This document shows positions 11,901 to 20,464 of a stretch of DNA of 64,000 bases, one piece after another. Location: contig NZ_FNNZ01000023.1 in the NCBI RefSeq assembly GCF_900106925.1, positions 1 through 64,000 on the forward strand, written 5' to 3'. The notes beneath the pieces are model-generated. The model was not told where the DNA came from. It searched no databases and was given only the letters and a program-made list of their open reading frames with translations. Every line of letters starts with the position of its first letter. Position 1 is the stretch's first letter. Origin of the DNA: Thiocapsa roseopersicina. Its GTDB lineage: Bacteria; Pseudomonadota; Gammaproteobacteria; Chromatiales; Chromatiaceae. The translations under genes were made by a program, and so were the position numbers.

Positions 11901-14900
11901 GCTGAGCTTATCCGGCAGCGCGGGCGTCCCCTCTGCGACCCAGTGATCGAAGAAGAAGGCATAGAGCTGCCGGCGCAACACTTCGGCGGCGCCAAGATAG
12001 ATGGCCGGCGCCTCCACCGCGCCGTGCAGCATCTCCAGCGGGTTGGCGAAATAATACTGGTCGTGCCCGTCTGGGGAGGCGTCGGCGATGGCGAAGACCG
12101 CCGCGTTGCCGTCCAGCCGGCCGGCGCGACCGATGCGCTGGATGAAATTGGCCTGATTCGGCGGCACCCCGCCCAGCATCACGCTGGCCAGCTCGCCGAT
12201 ATTGATGCCCATCTCCAGCGTGGGGGTGGCCGAGAGTAGGTTCTCGAACCAAGGCTGGGTCTCCTCGGCCTTGGCCATGAAGCGGGTCTGCAAGGCGAGC
12301 CGCTCGTCGCGCTCCAACAGGCCGGTGTGCTCGTGCGCGATCACCCGGGTCAGGTCGCCGCCCTTGAACCGGCTATGCCACCAGTCGGGCGCGGCCGCCG
12401 AATCGGGCCGCAAGCGTTCGCCCGGACTGTTCCAGGCCGGCAGACCGTCCAGCGCATCGGCGGCCTCCTCGGGCACCCACAGGGCCTGCGCCGCCGAGGG
12501 CGTGACCAGACGGCGCAATTGCTGATGCAGGTTCAGCCGATCGGCATTCAAACCAAACACCCGCGCCTGCTCGCCGCGATGATCCATCTGCACGAAGCGT
12601 CCGAGACCGGACTGCTCCAATGCCTTGAGTAATTCCTCGTAAGCCAGGGTCAGGATGCCGGGCGAGCACACACCCAGCCCCAAGGCAAGCTGAGCCCAGG
12701 TCAGCAAGGGGTTGCCGGGGCGCTCTTCCAGGACCAGGAAACCGTGTCGGCCGGCCTCGCGCGTCACGAACCGGGGCGGGGACGACTTACCGCGATGGGG
12801 CATCCAGCGCTTGCGGTGCTGGGCGAACTCAAAGGCGCCGAAGTCACCGGTTTCGGCCAGTTTCTCCAGATCCAGATGAAAGACACCGCCGGCACGGATC
12901 AGCGCCAGCAGGGTGCCGAGGACCCAGTGGAAAAGGTGCTCCTCGTCGAGATGCTCCAAGCCGCCGCCGGCCTCGTGCAGAACCGGCAGAAGCCGCGTGT
13001 TCACGGCCCGGAGCGCGTCGAGATCCGGAAACAAGACCGCCACGCCGACCTTGCTCAGGGTACGCCCCCGATCGGAGCGATAGGTCAGCTCCTCGACGGC
13101 GCGCCACTGCAGACGCCGGCACAGCAGGTCCGGCAGCGACCCGCCCGGCGGGAGATCGTGGTGCAGCAGCAGATGCTTCCAGTCCCTCAGCCACTCCATC
13201 GCCGGCGGAATAAAGCGGGCCACGAAGTCGCGCGGTGTCATGGCCAGCGGGCTGGCCGGATCCAGATAGGAGCGTCCCAGCCGTTCCAGGGCCTGATCCC
13301 AGGGCAGCGTCGGCGGCAGCGTGGCCAACGCCTTGGCCAGACCGGCGCGCATCAGATGGCCCTCGGTCTTGGACTCGATATAGCCCGCGCGGTGGGCGGC
13401 GTCCTGCACCGAATCCGAAAACAGGATCAGTTTCTTCTGGTGATTCAGCGGTGCCGCCCACAGTCGCTCGACCGCGTGCGCCGCGATGCTCGTGGTCTGG
13501 GCGCCGATGATCAGCAGACGGTCGCGTTCGCCGCAAACCGGGCAGATGTCGTCGTGAACCTGCACCTCCCGCGCCGCTTGCTTCCCGTTCTTGCCCCCGT
13601 CGATCTCACCCCCTAGGCGCTTGGTGCGGGTGGCCGAGACCCGAAACACGGGGAGGATGTCCTCGCTGCGGCAGTGCGGGCACTGGGTCACATGATCATG
13701 CCCAAGGGCACCGCATTGGCCGCAGAGCGTCTGCTCCAAAACCGGTGTCATGGCGAGCCGCTGGCCGCCCGACGCATCGGAGCGCGGATAGAGGCGTGCC
13801 AGGAAGGTATCCCGATTGCGCGCGAAGAAGGCCGCATAGATCTTGTCCGGACTCTGCTCGACCCGGCTCTCCTGCGGCGCTTTGAGCGTCAGCCAGCCGG
13901 TCGCCCGGCAGTTGCTGCATTGCACCACCGGCAGTCGCAGTTGTTCGCGCCGGCTCAGCACGCTGGCCTCGGAGGCCAGCTCGATTTCCTCCGGTTTCGC
14001 GCTCACCGTAGCCAGCACCCGGCGCAGCTCCTGGACCCAGATCTGCACGCGCAGGGTGACCAGGTGATTGAGCTGACCCGTGAGTGTGTCGGCAGTAACC
14101 GATTGCCCCGCATAGGGTGCGCGCGCCCAGGCGACCAGGGTCAGCAGCGCGATAATGATCCCGTCGGCGTGCGGACGCAGCCCGGCACTCAGGGTGCGCG
14201 TCATCCTGTCGGCGATCTCGTGGACGCTGACCGGCGCTTGGGTGGCGATCCGCAACAGGGTCTGGAACAGCAGGTGCTTTTTGAGCTCCTCGCCGAGCCG
14301 TATCCGCCCCTCGGCGGTTTCGATCCCGGCCATCAGCACCGCAAGCAGACCGGGATCATTGAAAAAGGCCGGTAAAAAGGTCGCGACCGCCTCCGGCTGG
14401 CCGGCAAAATCACGCACCGAAATGGCCCGCAGCACGCCGGCGTCATCGGCCAGCAGGGATTCCACCACCCGGTTGCCGATGAAGGCATCGAAGCCTTGGC
14501 GGCGCTCGGTGATCACCGCATCCTCATCGAACTCGGCTGCGAAAATCTGGCCCGCATAGTCGCGCAACGGCCGGGTGCCGCCGGCATCGTCCCGGCCCGC
14601 ATCGCCCGGACCGGCATCGCCCAGCGTGGCCGAGGTGCCGATGCAGATCAGCTTCTCGTCGTCGCACTTCAGGCGTTGGCGCAGGCGGCGAATGAGCATG
14701 GCCAGATCCGTGCCCTGGGCGCCGTCGAAGGTGTGCAGCTCGTCGACGATCAGATAACGCAGTGTCTCGGGGGAATTGAACCGCCACAGGGGCTGATCCC
14801 GCGGACGAATCAGCAGGAAGTCGAGCATCTTGTAGTTGGTGAGCAGGATGTCCGGCGGGTTGTCCCGCAGCACTTCCTTGTCCGTGATGACGTGGTCAGG

Positions 14901-15464
14901 CCCCATCGCGGGATGATCCGGCTCCGGATTCTGCCCGGCCTTGCCGGGCCGATAACGCGTCTTGCCCGAGCCGACGAAGAGACCGACGCGGATGCCGGCG
15001 AACGCCGGAGTCCGATGGACCAGCTCGGCGATGCGCCCGGCCTGATCGTCGGCCAGGGCATTCATCGGATAGATGATGATGGCCTTGATGCCGCGGGGCG
15101 CGTCCGGCGTCCGCCGCGCGCGGGCGACATGATCCAGCACCGGGTACAGGAAGCACTCGGTCTTGCCCGAGCCGGTCCCGGTCGCGACCAGCGTGGATTT
15201 GCCCGTCACCGCACAGCGTTGCCAGGCCAGCTCCTGATGCAGGTGGGCCGGGTGCTCGGTCTGGAAGTCCTTGAAGAAATCTTGACCGGCCGTGCCGGCG
15301 ACAAAGGGCATACCCAGTTGGATATAGGGGCCTTTGACCCAGGTGGGCTCGTCGATCAGCCGGCGGACGGCGTCTTTGAACAGTGCCGTGGAGGGCTCGA
15401 ACTGGGCGCGCAGCGTCTCGGCGACCCCGCGTCGAACCTCGTCGACGACCAGCGATGGAAGCAT
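8928..15464 (-). CDS. Giant DEAD/DEAH-box helicase with DUF1998 zinc domain and Vsr-like nuclease tail (DruE/DrmA-DrmB-like)
   Basis: The 2178-residue product begins with an SF2 helicase core: Walker A 'VATGTGSGKTECFLYPVLD' at about 90, 'YLIVDELHTFDGAQGTDLA' at about 240 and helicase-C 'FIQRIGRAGRLDG' at about 1110. Zinc-binding Cys clusters lie at about 505-650. The DUF1998/MZB part has 'CPSCHFLSPL', 'CGECGKVQ', 'YDSVPGGTGYLQQ' and 'GCYQCVFQYRQGRHRKN' (about 1390-1710). At about 1815-1880 'CQPDFLITA' and 'IAVFVDGWEFH' match the pattern of a Vsr/DUF559-like nuclease. Helicases of this architecture include Druantia DruE; in DISARM similar parts are split between DrmA and DrmB. The gene starts 39 bp after a small ORF and overlaps the UvrD-like gene by four bases. 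Helicase and DUF1998 calls are secure, the nuclease call moderate. Confidence 0.87.
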   Translation of the reverse strand: MLPSLVVDEVRRGVAETLRAQFEPSTALFKDAVRRLIDEPTWVKGPYIQLGMPFVAGTAGQDFFKDFQTEHPAHLHQELAWQRCAVTGKSTLVATGTGSGKTECFLYPVLDHVARARRTPDAPRGIKAIIIYPMNALADDQAGRIAELVHRTPAFAGIRVGLFVGSGKTRYRPGKAGQNPEPDHPAMGPDHVITDKEVLRDNPPDILLTNYKMLDFLLIRPRDQPLWRFNSPETLRYLIVDELHTFDGAQGTDLAMLIRRLRQRLKCDDEKLICIGTSATLGDAGPGDAGRDDAGGTRPLRDYAGQIFAAEFDEDAVITERRQGFDAFIGNRVVESLLADDAGVLRAISVRDFAGQPEAVATFLPAFFNDPGLLAVLMAGIETAEGRIRLGEELKKHLLFQTLLRIATQAPVSVHEIADRMTRTLSAGLRPHADGIIIALLTLVAWARAPYAGQSVTADTLTGQLNHLVTLRVQIWVQELRRVLATVSAKPEEIELASEASVLSRREQLRLPVVQCSNCRATGWLTLKAPQESRVEQSPDKIYAAFFARNRDTFLARLYPRSDASGGQRLAMTPVLEQTLCGQCGALGHDHVTQCPHCRSEDILPVFRVSATRTKRLGGEIDGGKNGKQAAREVQVHDDICPVCGERDRLLIIGAQTTSIAAHAVERLWAAPLNHQKKLILFSDSVQDAAHRAGYIESKTEGHLMRAGLAKALATLPPTLPWDQALERLGRSYLDPASPLAMTPRDFVARFIPPAMEWLRDWKHLLLHHDLPPGGSLPDLLCRRLQWRAVEELTYRSDRGRTLSKVGVAVLFPDLDALRAVNTRLLPVLHEAGGGLEHLDEEHLFHWVLGTLLALIRAGGVFHLDLEKLAETGDFGAFEFAQHRKRWMPHRGKSSPPRFVTREAGRHGFLVLEERPGNPLLTWAQLALGLGVCSPGILTLAYEELLKALEQSGLGRFVQMDHRGEQARVFGLNADRLNLHQQLRRLVTPSAAQALWVPEEAADALDGLPAWNSPGERLRPDSAAAPDWWHSRFKGGDLTRVIAHEHTGLLERDERLALQTRFMAKAEETQPWFENLLSATPTLEMGINIGELASVMLGGVPPNQANFIQRIGRAGRLDGNAAVFAIADASPDGHDQYYFANPLEMLHGAVEAPAIYLGAAEVLRRQLYAFFFDHWVAEGTPALPDKLSEALDQVASGDGDIRRFPFNYLDFVNRHEPILFDAFCRMLGSHLSDSTRTKLEGFITGSEQHKNLRARFLAYFEETHAERESWKARRKKITQELGRLKKRPEDEQTLAEIEILEAERAGLGQRIQQMNNEHLLEAMTNAGLLPNYAFPEEGVSLTTIVHGAKSATGEPYSTPVHRYSRPAHAALAEFAPLNTFFAHKSKVQIDQVDMSVEPSLAHRFCPSCHFLSPLTEPAAHRDRCPHCGNTGWADTSQVRPLLRLRRAVANIDRADRTRITESDEARNPRYYARRLLMNFDAGDVRNAWRLESSQAIYGFEFITKAVFHDLNLGQPSVANPAVPSTIIAGDDSNKSGFALCGECGKVQRAVRAGQEDTREQAHTPDCRHRHATGSEHLLSELFLYRQFESECLRILVPKGFGSGDRTTYSFMSALQLGLRKRFGGKVDHLRFETMSEPGADESTGKSYILVYDSVPGGTGYLQQMLAGEADTLTEVLAVAHAVIRDCGCKDKDGVDGCYQCVFQYRQGRHRKNISRSAALEMLDELVQGDFKREQVPCLSEIYINPAFGSELERRFLPAIKALSGHLDSDNSRFPVVAVTQDVKAGRTAYLLTLGSSTYWVDTQWPIEDPASGQVLCQPDFLITATKTASPMRPIAVFVDGWEFHQKTLSEDARKRATLMLRGDYRVWSVTYEDIEAAHALKAGTDLPGPLDVLETDSGRAIPLNRLPPFSPKDLASNAIALLLRLLEQADSTEQDPLDQLRETGRYLLMKSVRRPNEIDAAVKARHDAVLGALPDWLGTEDRAVHLHSPGKTPLQWVGSAEPKFMTGKDDSTYPQAGALVLDDAAVNADLKIGRQHWRQWLRLANLLQAVPGAALLTQSMLDAGATLAVPEPLAARPATVGADWNRILDESEFLDRLRTGFLYLANSDRPAPEQIGAEIEDDGGYRMAEALWEQARIVFLSAGQADFSPAWQAAGFRVIEEGDHWWLAVEAALTGQGS

Positions 15465-15503
15465 AACCGGATCCCTGTTGCGCTCGGCTTGCGAGCGTTT
15501 GCT

Positions 15504-15707
15504 TTAACGTCGATCGACTGCCGCCGCGATCGACCTCGACTCGACGATTCTGTGCGACCTGAGCCACTCGGTGAAAACCTCGCGGGACAGATTTCCTGCC
15601 GCAAGCCCCAGCATGATGCGCTCCTGCTCGTCCACGTCACAATCAATTTCATGGCCTTTCAATCGACTGTACAGTTCGAGCACTTCGGCGCGCGAGAGAC
15701 AACGCAT
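15504..15707 (-). CDS. Small hypothetical protein upstream of the giant helicase
   Basis: The 67-residue ORF starts at the TGATG junction with the preceding 57-residue ORF and ends 39 bp before the helicase gene. The product is charged and helical ('SRAEVLELYSRLKGHEID'). I do not recognise a family. The overlap with its neighbour and the tight spacing support a real gene. A regulatory or antitoxin-like role is possible but unsupported. Confidence 0.6.
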   Translation of the reverse strand: MRCLSRAEVLELYSRLKGHEIDCDVDEQERIMLGLAAGNLSREVFTEWLRSHRIVESRSIAAAVDRR

Positions 15708-15880
15708 CAGCCGAGCCGCCGATAAAGCTCCCGGTTCTTCGCGAGTACGCGATTGACCGTCTCTTCGAAATCGGTGTTGGCTTGGCTGATCAGGTCATCG
15801 ATGAATTCGGCCAGCAGTTGCTCGGGCTCGCGTTCGATGCGACACGCCTTTTTGCCGAAAGCCATCGGCCTTGCTGTCAT
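15707..15880 (-). CDS. Small hypothetical protein, first of a coupled pair
   Basis: This 57-residue ORF was read directly on the minus strand. It begins MTARPMAFGKKACR and ends NRELYRRLG, with its TGA overlapping the next ATG (TGATG). A second in-frame ATG at 15865 could also be the start. The helical, acidic-basic composition resembles small DNA-binding or antitoxin proteins, but no family is recognised. Coupling to the next ORF is the main evidence that it is a gene. Confidence 0.55.
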   Translation of the reverse strand: MTARPMAFGKKACRIEREPEQLLAEFIDDLISQANTDFEETVNRVLAKNRELYRRLG

Positions 15881-16181
15881 CAAGTTACAGGGTCATCGTG
15901 GTCATGGTGATGCACTCGTGGTTGAGTCATGAACCCCACAGTACAGCAGAGGGCCTCTAGTCGCGGGGCACTGGTGAAACTGATCCCGGCAAGTAATCCC
16001 GTGGTACGCCCCCTATTCACGCCCATGCTCCCGGTAGATCAAGATCAGCGAAAGTCAAATCTCGGTCTTTGGCTTTAAATGCCTTAAATGGTGACCGGCT
16101 ATGACATCGCTCCAAATATAGTTCAGCGTTATGCAGCAGTGTCGAGCGTCCTTGGCGCCTCCGCTGGATATATGCTCGGTA
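15881..16181. other. Non-coding stretch before the helicase sub-operon
   Basis: This 301-bp stretch lies between the end of the SIR2 gene and the two small ORFs. It probably holds the promoter for the helicase part of the cluster. I could not pick convincing -35/-10 boxes. Confidence 0.4.
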
Positions 16182-17552
16182 TCAATGTTCGAGTTCGTAG
16201 TCCTCGCCATCTCTGACCTTTGTAAGCAAGTCAACAGCGTTTTGCGAATACTTGTGGGCTTGCATAGTATTTCCTGCGAGGATGGCAATATGGTACCGAT
16301 TGTCGGTAGCCTTAATATTCACACCCTTTTGGCTCTTTATTTGATCAATTAGCTGATTTGCCTGATGCCAACTTGAGTAGCCTAGCTTCTGGCCTACACA
16401 CGTCAAAGAAAATGGGTAAATCGCATTAACGGAGGAGGGGTCGTCAAGCGTAGTGATTCCAAATAATCTCGCTAGTTCTTGTTCGCTCGAGACAGCGCGC
16501 TCTAAAGTATCGTAATCTACCTCCACTGTTCTCTTAGGGATGTCGTGGCGAACTAGGTCGTACGTGCGCGCCATTAATGCGCGAAGGATTTTGGGGCTCA
16601 CGGATTGCAATGCATTATTAGAGCCGAGAGCATCGAAGATCCATTGGAAGCTATGAGAGATGATGTTCTTTGCTCTTACGCTATGCTCGGCGTCGATTGC
16701 AATTAACCTCTCAGATGGAAATGATGTCATCTTCTCTGATTGCTGGTTCCATTCAACCAAGTAAATGTTGGGTATAAGCTGACCTTCGGGTGATAGTATT
16801 TCGTCGATATCTGCAAGTATTGCGCGAATATTCGGATCTTCAGCGCTGTAGCCGAAAAAGAAAAGCGGATGCTCCGCGAAGAAAGCAAGCAGCTTGGCGC
16901 TGAGATACTTCTTCTTTGCTTGAAACTCGTCGTAGTCATTGCGAGCAAACACAAGGCTAGCGGGATCAGAGGAGCAGCCATGAATCTTCAGGATCTCCCC
17001 AATCTGGGCATAGTTCGCCTTTAGGATCTTCTGGCCGACAACAGGGCTGTATTCGGGAAATAGCTGCTCAAGAAACCGATCATAGTTCGTTGTAATAATC
17101 GCGTGCGGCCTTACCTTCTGAAGCGATTCAAGTTCTTCCCTATGAGCCTCCCCTGCGTCCTTTGCATCAGCAGAGGATAACAGGCCCTCGAAAAAAGTTG
17201 CGACTCTGTACTTGATGTATATCTCAGCAGGCTGGTTGGGGCTAAATAGTTCATCAGGGAAGGAGTCTTTACCTTCGCCCCACGCCCACTCCCGGTAAAT
17301 GTCGGCAAATGCAGTGCCGATTTCTATCGGAGAGTGGAACTTCTGTTTATAATAAGCATAGTCCTTTTCGATTAACGGGCATTCGTCCACCAATTTCTGC
17401 AGCAAGCCTTCCCATGATGGGGCGAGGAAATATCTGCGTGAAAGCCCAGATCCGATGAAAAGGATAGGCTGGACCCCCATCGTATCCATGCACGTTGCAA
17501 TGTCATCTTGAATCCGTTCCTGATAATCATCAAACTCCTTTGTCATGAACAC
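16182..17552 (-). CDS. SIR2-family protein (predicted NAD-consuming defence effector)
   Basis: The 456-residue product has the SIR2 core: 'PILFIGSGLSRRYF' at about 29-42 (NAD-binding glycine loop), 'HAIITTNYDRFLEQLF' at about 155, 'EILKIHGCSSDP' at about 190 and 'FFFGYSAEDPNIRAIL' at about 240. The C-terminal half is not recognised and may be a sensor. Bacterial SIR2 proteins in defence islands (DSR, Thoeris ThsA, SIR2-STAND) usually deplete NAD+ in infected cells; that role here is inferred. The base composition is clearly more AT-rich than the flanking helicase and methylase genes. ATGs at 17552 and 17546 are both possible starts. Confidence 0.85.
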   Translation of the reverse strand: MFMTKEFDDYQERIQDDIATCMDTMGVQPILFIGSGLSRRYFLAPSWEGLLQKLVDECPLIEKDYAYYKQKFHSPIEIGTAFADIYREWAWGEGKDSFPDELFSPNQPAEIYIKYRVATFFEGLLSSADAKDAGEAHREELESLQKVRPHAIITTNYDRFLEQLFPEYSPVVGQKILKANYAQIGEILKIHGCSSDPASLVFARNDYDEFQAKKKYLSAKLLAFFAEHPLFFFGYSAEDPNIRAILADIDEILSPEGQLIPNIYLVEWNQQSEKMTSFPSERLIAIDAEHSVRAKNIISHSFQWIFDALGSNNALQSVSPKILRALMARTYDLVRHDIPKRTVEVDYDTLERAVSSEQELARLFGITTLDDPSSVNAIYPFSLTCVGQKLGYSSWHQANQLIDQIKSQKGVNIKATDNRYHIAILAGNTMQAHKYSQNAVDLLTKVRDGEDYELEH

Positions 17553-17693
17553 GCGCCTCCAGATTACGTCAGTGAATTTCTACGCCTTACGTGAAACCTA
17601 AGCCGGGCCTTACTGCTGCCATGATGGCGCCAAAGAAAAAGCGACCAGTTCGACAGCTTAAAAGGGACTAGGCTTGAGGTGCATGGTATGTCC

Positions 17694-18365
17694 TTAGAAC
17701 GTGCTTTTTGCATGATGAGGAAGAATGTAAACCCCTTGTAATAGGTTTTCCACAACATCCATAGCCAAGCCCAACTGCCGTTCGGAATGTGGCTTTACCT
17801 CATGGGCGGCATCGTTACCTAAGGTTCTCAGTTTGTGCAGAATATCTGCGCCTTCTTGGGTGAGTACGCCATGACTCACGAGATCGTTAATCTTTCCATA
17901 AAGATCTCTACTTGACGCTCGCTTTTCTTTCGCAACGGTCTCGATCAGAGCACGTATTCCAATACCACAAAGAACTGGCTGAGTGCCATTCAAGGCTCTT
18001 ATGGTTTCTTCGTATATCCGCTGTACTTTGCTTGGAAGGATATGACTGTCTGATAGGGGGTCCCTGCTTTGGATAGGGCCTGGAAAGAGCTCAATAAGCT
18101 CATCGTCGACATATTCATTCGGGCCAACTTGAATAGGTGTATTTTCGGAATCTGAACTGACTCTCCGGAATGAAACGGTCTCGCATCCTTGACACTGCAC
18201 AATTTGACTACTCGAGGTCCAGTGCATCTCGTAATCCCATGACAATCTTTCGCTACCGCTGATATCTGCGGATGCAAGTATGAGATGCCTAGTTTTGCGT
18301 TTACATTCTCTACATTCAACTTCGACTTTCTGGTTCGCTTTCTTGTTGAGTTCCATATAGGTCAT
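17694..18365 (-). CDS. DUF4145 domain protein with N-terminal zinc-ribbon-like segment
   Basis: The 223-residue product has paired cysteines near the N-terminus ('VECRECKRKT' and 'VQCQGCETVSF'). It then has the DUF4145 region at about 125-215, with 'IYEETIRALN', 'GIGIRALIETV' and 'LHKLRTLGNDAAHEV'. DUF4145 proteins are common beside restriction and other defence genes, and their biochemical function is not established. The gene lies upstream of the SIR2 gene on the same strand with a 141-bp gap and shares its low GC. The two look like one imported cassette. Confidence 0.8.
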   Translation of the reverse strand: MTYMELNKKANQKVEVECRECKRKTRHLILASADISGSERLSWDYEMHWTSSSQIVQCQGCETVSFRRVSSDSENTPIQVGPNEYVDDELIELFPGPIQSRDPLSDSHILPSKVQRIYEETIRALNGTQPVLCGIGIRALIETVAKEKRASSRDLYGKINDLVSHGVLTQEGADILHKLRTLGNDAAHEVKPHSERQLGLAMDVVENLLQGVYILPHHAKSTF

Positions 18366-18993
18366 TCTTGCACCTAACGAGTATTCTTCAGAGGGTCGGT
18401 CCCGATACTTTGGGTGCGGCGGCTAGGTTTCTCAGTAATACGTCTTTTCGTCAAAGGCTTTGGTTGGTGCGAGGAGTATACCGCCGGGGCGTTATGTAGC
18501 CAAATAGCTGAGCAAGCCACTTAATGTTGCGTCCTGGCTACCGAAACGGGCTAGCCGTTAGCTAACGGTAGATCACAATGGATTCGCATCCACCGGATGG
18601 GGTGGTCTGATGTGTTCGTCGAGCGTGTCTATGCGGCGGTCTCGAGCGGATTTGTTCCTTTGGTGCGAAGCTGGTTGCGAAATCCGGAGCGGAGCGTCAA
18701 CGGGTTCTCGGCAGGCAAGGCAAAACCGAGGCGCGATACGTGAGACACCGAGCAAGACACCGGGGTCACAAGGCGATGGGCACGCTCACTCAGCCGCCCG
18801 ACCCCGCTGCGCCGAACCCTCCTCAGTCGGCACGGGCCGCCCCTCGCGCTTGCCCAGATTGCCCGATCACCCAGACGGTCTCCAACCACAGCGGTGCCTG
18901 CTCACGGACCAGCAGTCCTTCAGGGAGGTGTCTTCTTCCTGTCATATCGGGGCGCGGCAGGTCTATTACCCCCTTCTTTACTCTCATTATAGG
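18366..18993. other. Non-coding stretch, 628 bp, upstream of the SIR2/DUF4145 cassette
   Basis: No convincing gene is visible on either strand. The stretch contains the perfect 14-bp palindrome listed separately. GC content rises from the cassette side toward the Fic remnant, so a cassette boundary may lie here. Confidence 0.4.
18555..18568. repeat. Perfect 14-bp palindrome
   Basis: CCGTTAGCTAACGG reads the same on both strands. It lies about 190 bp upstream of the DUF4145 start. It could be an operator or an insertion footprint; nothing else in the window matches it. Confidence 0.5.
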
Positions 18994-19728
18994 GTCATTG
19001 ATTACCCTCTTTTCCGCCTGGTCCCTGCGTCCACTTGGCACCGGCGCCGCGGCCGGAGCAGCTCACGACTCCTTGCTCCTGCTGCTCCCGAAGGGCGTGA
19101 CGCAACATGTCACGGCTGACGCCCGGAAATAGCTGCTCCAGCTCGCTGATCTAGAAAGCGTGGTCCGGGACCTGGCTAGGAGCTGCTCGATGCCGTCGAC
19201 CACCATTTGACGCTTCTCGCCGCGGGGTGCCTTGAGCGCCCCGACACGGTCGACTAGGTCGCGGTAGGCATCCTTCATGATCGAGAGGACAAAGTTGATG
19301 TAGGGCCAGGGGTCGTGTGCCCCTTCATGCCAGCCCCGGGAGCTTTGCTCCAAGGTCTCGTAATACCGATCTTTATTCTCTTCGATCAGGCGCTCCAGGC
19401 TGATGTAGCGTCCGACCTCGTCACCAAGCTGATAGCCCTGCAACAGCCACAGCAGGCGGGAGACACGCCCTTTGCCGTCGCGGAATGGGTGAATACAGAG
19501 GAAATCGAGATTGAATGCGGCCAGGGGGATCGGCGGCGGCACCTTGTACTCCCCCGCATCCCAGATCTGGCCGCGGGTCAGGGCGTGCAGCCGGCAGATG
19601 GTCTCGTTGCCGACCGGGAGTTCTTTCGCGTGCCTGTGAATCAGGGCCAGTGCGTCGCGGTAGCCCCGCACCTCCTCGTCATCACGGTCCCGGAACAGCG
19701 GACGCGTGGCCACCGATGCCCGACGCAT
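18994..19728 (-). pseudogene. Fic-family (AMPylase-type) protein, degraded
   Basis: The frame from 19728 carries a Fic core with 'IHPFRDGKGRVSRLLWLLQGYQLG', close to the Fic motif HPFx(D/E)GNGR but with Lys in place of Asn. The segment from 'GEYKV' to 'PPPIPLAAFN' is shorter than in usual Fic proteins, suggesting an internal deletion. Near the 3' end the coding frame shifts. In the other frame 'ISELEQLFPGVSRDMLRHAL' and a winged-helix-like tail continue to a TGA at 18994. The N-terminal part is missing. Together these indicate a non-functional relic. Confidence 0.75.
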
Positions 19729-19767
19729 CGCTCGATGCTCATGGAGCCTATTCCGTGCGTCGCCCGG

Positions 19768-19992
19768 TTATTGTCGATCGCGCAAGGTGCGCGGGTCAGC
19801 GTTTTGTGTATTTTCAGGTGAGGTTCTCGGCCGGATGATCGGCGGCCGTGGTCGTGGCTCGACCTTCGGCCCAGGCCACTCCCGCTCGGTTCTCAGCAGG
19901 TCCGCAGCGATGGCTTGTAGGTCGTTATGGAAGCGAGCGGCATGCGCCTCACGCACGCGATGCAGTTCTTCGACGATGGGGTCAGTCCACAT
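19768..19992 (-). CDS. Predicted antitoxin partner of the PIN toxin
   Basis: The 74-residue product begins MWTDPIVEELHRVREAHAARF, a type often found directly after PIN-domain genes. The start overlaps the toxin stop by 11 bp. I prefer the ATG at 19992 because GGAG lies six bases upstream; an ATG at 20004 is also in frame. The order toxin-then-antitoxin is the reverse of the usual VapBC order. The C-terminal proline/arginine-rich part is probably disordered. Confidence 0.7.
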   Translation of the reverse strand: MWTDPIVEELHRVREAHAARFHNDLQAIAADLLRTEREWPGPKVEPRPRPPIIRPRTSPENTQNADPRTLRDRQ

Positions 19993-20464
19993 AGCGATCT
20001 CCAAGCAGCTCTTCCGGGGTGCAAATGATGGGCGGTTGGTAGCCTGCCGCTTCGCAGATGGCTTCGATCAGAGGGCGCTTGCTGGCATTGGCGATATGCT
20101 TACAGTTCCAAGTCAGCAGGTAGTCGGCGCCATGCACGGCGGCAACGGCAATGTGCAGGGCGTCTTCCTTGGCCCTCTCCGGAAGGGCCGCTCCAGCGAG
20201 CAGTCGTTGGGCGAGCTCAAGCGCGTCATTGGTCAGGTGCAGGGTTGGGAGTCCGTCCAGCAGTTCCAGGCGACGGCGGGCTGCGTTCGCATCTCCGGCC
20301 CTGGATTCCGATATGACCAGGGCGGAGATCGACAATTCCCACTCGTGGCGTACCAGCCACCATTCCTGGCTGATTTGTTGATGTGCGGCGACGATCAGAT
20401 CCCGACTGGGGCGCGCGGCGAGATAGCTGATCACCGAGGTTTCGATATAGACACGGGACTTCAT
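19982..20464 (-). CDS. PIN-domain toxin (VapC-like ribonuclease)
   Basis: The 160-residue product shows the PIN pattern: 'VYIETSVISYLAARPSRD' at 5-22, an Asp/Glu-bearing middle segment ('LVISESRAGD'), 'RAKEDALHIAVAAVHGADYLLTWN' at about 96-119 and 'CKHIANA'. PIN toxins cleave RNA using clustered acidic residues. Its ATG overlaps the stop of the giant methylase (ATGA), so toxin and antitoxin are read from the methylase transcript. Loss of the operon would therefore also remove the antitoxin. Confidence 0.85.
   Translation of the reverse strand: MKSRVYIETSVISYLAARPSRDLIVAAHQQISQEWWLVRHEWELSISALVISESRAGDANAARRRLELLDGLPTLHLTNDALELAQRLLAGAALPERAKEDALHIAVAAVHGADYLLTWNCKHIANASKRPLIEAICEAAGYQPPIICTPEELLGDRYVD

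Noticed and set aside
18610-19132. Plus-strand genes opposite the Fic remnant
   Set aside because: The frames have no recognisable features and overlap the readable Fic C-terminus on the other strand.
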